Positions 61,738-64,000 of a stretch of 64,000 nt of DNA are shown in pieces (the stretch's first letter is position 1; each line of letters begins with the position of its first letter). The notes beneath the pieces were generated by a model. That model had not been told where the DNA came from. It worked only from the letters and a program-made list of their open reading frames with translations, and did not search any database. Source of the DNA: Phlegmacium glaucopus (taxonomy: Eukaryota; Basidiomycota; Agaricomycetes; Agaricales; Cortinariaceae). The position numbers and the translations under genes are program-made. Location: the NCBI GenBank assembly GCA_015039465.1, contig MU130241.1, positions 96,804-160,803 on the forward strand, read 5' to 3'.

Positions 61738-62223
61738 TCATTCAGAAGTAGACACTTCTACCTGACCATCAAACCTAAACACTTCCGGTATTGTCTGATG
61801 AGCAACCAGTAAATCAATGGCTGATCGGAAATAAGACTTGTGAAATAACTCACTGCCCACCAAGGAATGCCCCTACCACTTCCTTCAGCGCCCTCAACAA
61901 GGCTCTCCTGCATTCCATCCGTTAATCTCCACCACTCCTGAGTTTCTGGGTCTTGAGCGACTTTTTTCATATCAGCCTCGTAATCATCGCCTGTATATTT
62001 GAAATTGGCAATCAAGAGTTGGAGCGGTGCATAGTGGTGGATAGAATAGTCCATGATATGTGCACGTTCTAAGGCAGCAAGAACCCCTGGCCATACTGCT
62101 GCATGGACTTTTATGTATTCATCCACGGCAGATGGTTTGAGCTGAGATATGGTTTAGAAAGCCCTGTGATATCATTGATATACTTACTTTGATAACCTGG
62201 CATATCCTTGTCGCTGTACGCAT
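61738..62223 (-). CDS. L-rhamnose mutarotase (RhaM/DUF718 family)
   Basis: Three exons: 62223-62188, 62141-61854 and 61794-61738, giving 126 residues. RhaM-type enzymes interconvert alpha and beta L-rhamnose. Visible are RICQVIKLKPSAVDEYIKVH, HAAVWPGVLAALERAHIMDY, SIHHYAPLQLLIANFKYTGD and DPETQEWWRLTDGMQ, with the conserved His and paired Trp. The C-terminal VFRFDGQ block is restored by the last intron. A longer open frame starting at MDEYIK is internal. Length fits the family (about 105-130). It is divergent from the Rab gene, with 145 bases between starts. Confidence 0.9.
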
Positions 62224-62368
62224 TGCACTGGACAGCCGCAACGGGCGGTGCTCTGAGTTTCAATTTCAGGAATCCCTCTTTTGAGCTCCGCCCACGTAAC
62301 GACTGTGCAATTGTACTCGATATCCCCCGCCTCCACCTCATCCTTAGCACATACTTACTCAATTTACG
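62224..62368. promoter_or_regulatory. Short bidirectional promoter region
   Basis: Only 145 bases separate the divergent start codons of the mutarotase and Rab11 genes, so both promoters and leaders must share this stretch. No TATA box is apparent. Confidence 0.5.
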
Positions 62369-63485
62369 ATGACTGAAGGCAGCAACTACGATTATCTTTT
62401 CAAGGTACCATTTCCCATTAAACAAAAAAGGTCGACATGATTTGAATCACAACATCCTCGTTTCTATAGGTCGTCCTCATTGGTGACTCTGGTGTTGGGA
62501 AGTCGTACGTTTCCTGATCGTTTTGTTTCCAAATGTTGTACTAAGCGTTTGGTATCGTTTAGTAACCGTACGTTGCCAACAAAAAAGTCGTACTCTTGGC
62601 ACCATTGACACATGTCGTATATCTGTTTTTCAGTGCTTTCGCGATTCACACGTAACGAATTCAACCTTGAATCAAAGTCAACTATCGGTGTAGAATTTGC
62701 CACGAGGTCTATTAACGTGGACGGAAAAACCGTCAAGGCTCAAATTTGGGACACAGGTGAGCCTTTAATATGGGAGGCTAGCACATGTGACGAGGCATAC
62801 GTTGCCTCAGCCCCTATGTGATCCGGCCAGCGTACTCCTTTGGCTCTAGTCATACTGACATCAGTTTGCTGTTAACAGCGGGTCAAGAACGTTATCGCGC
62901 CATTACATCCGCGTCAGTATGATTTTCTGAAATGATTGATCTCGTCATTAATTGTATCCTTTATTAGCTATTACCGGGGAGCTGTTGGTGCTCTGCTAGT
63001 TTACGATATCGCCAAGCATGCGACCTACGTTAACGTAACACGGTGGTTGAAAGAGCTACGAGACCATGCTGATTCTAATATCGTTATCATGCTCGTTGGA
63101 AACAAGAGTGATTTGAAGCACCTGAGAGCAGTACCTACCGATGAGGCAAAGGCATTCTCAGGTGCGTTTGACATCCGGCGCTCCATTCTCCATTCCATGA
63201 GTTGACATGACATACCTATTATAGCCGAGAATGGATTGTCATTCATTGAGACGTCGGCGCTGGACGCCTCCAATGTAGAAGTTGCTTTCCAAAATATCCT
63301 TACCGGTATGTTTTGCCCGTGTATTGTCAAACTTTCTTTTTGACAAGATACGTTTAGACATCTATCGTATCGTATCGAGCAAATCTCTGGAGTCATCTAC
63401 TTCCAACATTGAACCTCCCAAATCGAGCATCAATGTGGGACCGAGCGTGGACTCGAACGCTAATCAGGGCAGCAAGTGCTGCTAA
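62369..63485 (+). CDS. YPT31: Rab11/Ypt31-type small GTPase
   Basis: Eight exons: 62369-62404, 62470-62504, 62563-62567, 62634-62756, 62879-62912, 62968-63161, 63225-63305 and 63358-63485, giving 211 residues. Ypt31/Rab11 controls exit from the trans-Golgi and recycling of endosomes. G motifs are GDSGVGKS, the effector loop around [26 protein letters not shown] and ETSAL. The C-terminus GSKCC is the double-cysteine geranylgeranylation signal. Exon 3 is a 5-base microexon (TAACC) needed to give KSNLLSRF; skipping it shifts the frame. Confidence 0.95.
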
Positions 63486-64000
63486 TTTAGCTCTTTTACA
63501 TTGTCGGTTTTAGACAACAGGCGGCGTGTGGATAGTACGGCGGACACTCGCCATTTGAGGCTCACCTTTCCAAGGACAAGTTCTCATGATGTATAAGTAC
63601 CATAGCTATTTCTTCTGCCTCTTTTCTTGTTTCATATATAATATCATGGTTCTCATCTTTTTGACTGTTAGATCTAGAAAGAGAAGGGGACCAAAGTTTC
63701 CCGAAGTCAGTCGAGAGGAGTCAGAGTTTTGTGACTCACTTATTTAGGCATCTGTATCCGTTGTAGATCTCACATCACCCGCTCCGACAGAACAATGCAC
63801 TTTTGCAGGGAAATACGCTTACATACATCAAGATCAGGGACCCTGTGTGTCAAGGTACAGCCATCAATCAACTGGTAAGAATCAGTCACTTTCTGTATAG
63901 CCAGGAATTTGCCGGAGAAAGGAGCAATGCGAGCGTCTAAAGCTAGGTTGTCCCATTTATTAATGGTTGCCAAGAGTTACACCTTACCTTTCCCCCCCCC
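63486..64000. other. Window end; no supported complete gene
   Basis: A minus frame at 63770-63973 (67 codons, MATINKWDNLALDARIAPFS start) may be the last exon of a gene that begins beyond the window, but no domain is recognised. The final bases are a C run. Confidence 0.3.

Noticed and set aside
61758..62126. Mutarotase starting at MDEYIK
   Set aside because: The family N-terminus RICQVIKLKPSAV is recovered by one intron upstream, and the ORF's 3' end reads into the last intron.

Overview
The window is nuclear DNA of a filamentous basidiomycete, most likely an Agaricomycete. Genes are split by many 48-110 bp GT-AG introns with TACTAAC/CTAAG-like branch sites. There is a fungal-specific translation elongation factor 3, a Zn2Cys6 transcription factor, and a DUF6593-like protein of the kind common in mushrooms. 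No rRNA, tRNA or CRISPR was seen. A 108-base N run marks an assembly gap. The species cannot be named from the sequence alone.

Bases 1-23,200 are an accessory, duplication-rich block. Five tandem units (starting near 205, 5,560, 11,080, 14,340 and 19,350) each begin with a small three-exon gene. Its product is a predicted tail-anchored protein of 127-152 residues, and all five copies are open. Units A-D continue into decayed, intron-containing pieces of the 3' half of the eEF3 gene. The fifth unit (E) leads into the real eEF3 gene, so the array looks like repeated segmental duplication of [small gene + eEF3 3' end]. Several mobile elements have landed in the array: a 530-bp element with a 9-bp target duplication, an 81-bp TA-flanked foldback, a 1.6-kb TIR element carrying minisatellite DNA and the assembly gap, and a 1.05-kb TIR element. 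A diverged, broken sixth relative lies near 8.6-9.4 kb. A mosaic of foreign gene fragments, including part of a DUF2235 hydrolase, lies at 2.8-5.4 kb.

Bases 23,178-64,000 are ordinary core genome. In order: eEF3 (-), V-ATPase subunit a (-), polyadenylation factor Pfs2 (-), a PP1 glycogen-targeting-type CBM21 protein (-), a Zn2Cys6 regulator (-), adenylate kinase (-), the OST48/WBP1 oligosaccharyltransferase subunit (+), a membrane-anchored histidine acid phosphatase (+), REV1 translesion polymerase (+), two tandem SAM methyltransferases (-), a DUF6593-like protein (+), L-rhamnose mutarotase (-) and a Rab11/Ypt31 GTPase (+). Exon models for these were built by hand. Every model joins in frame from ATG to stop. 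The genes form no obvious pathway cluster. OST48, V-ATPase and Rab11 all belong to endomembrane and secretory functions, but neighbouring positions here probably reflect ordinary fungal gene order. Long gene-poor gaps lie at 30.4-32.0, 34.8-36.9, 39.4-42.6 and 44.8-47.8 kb.
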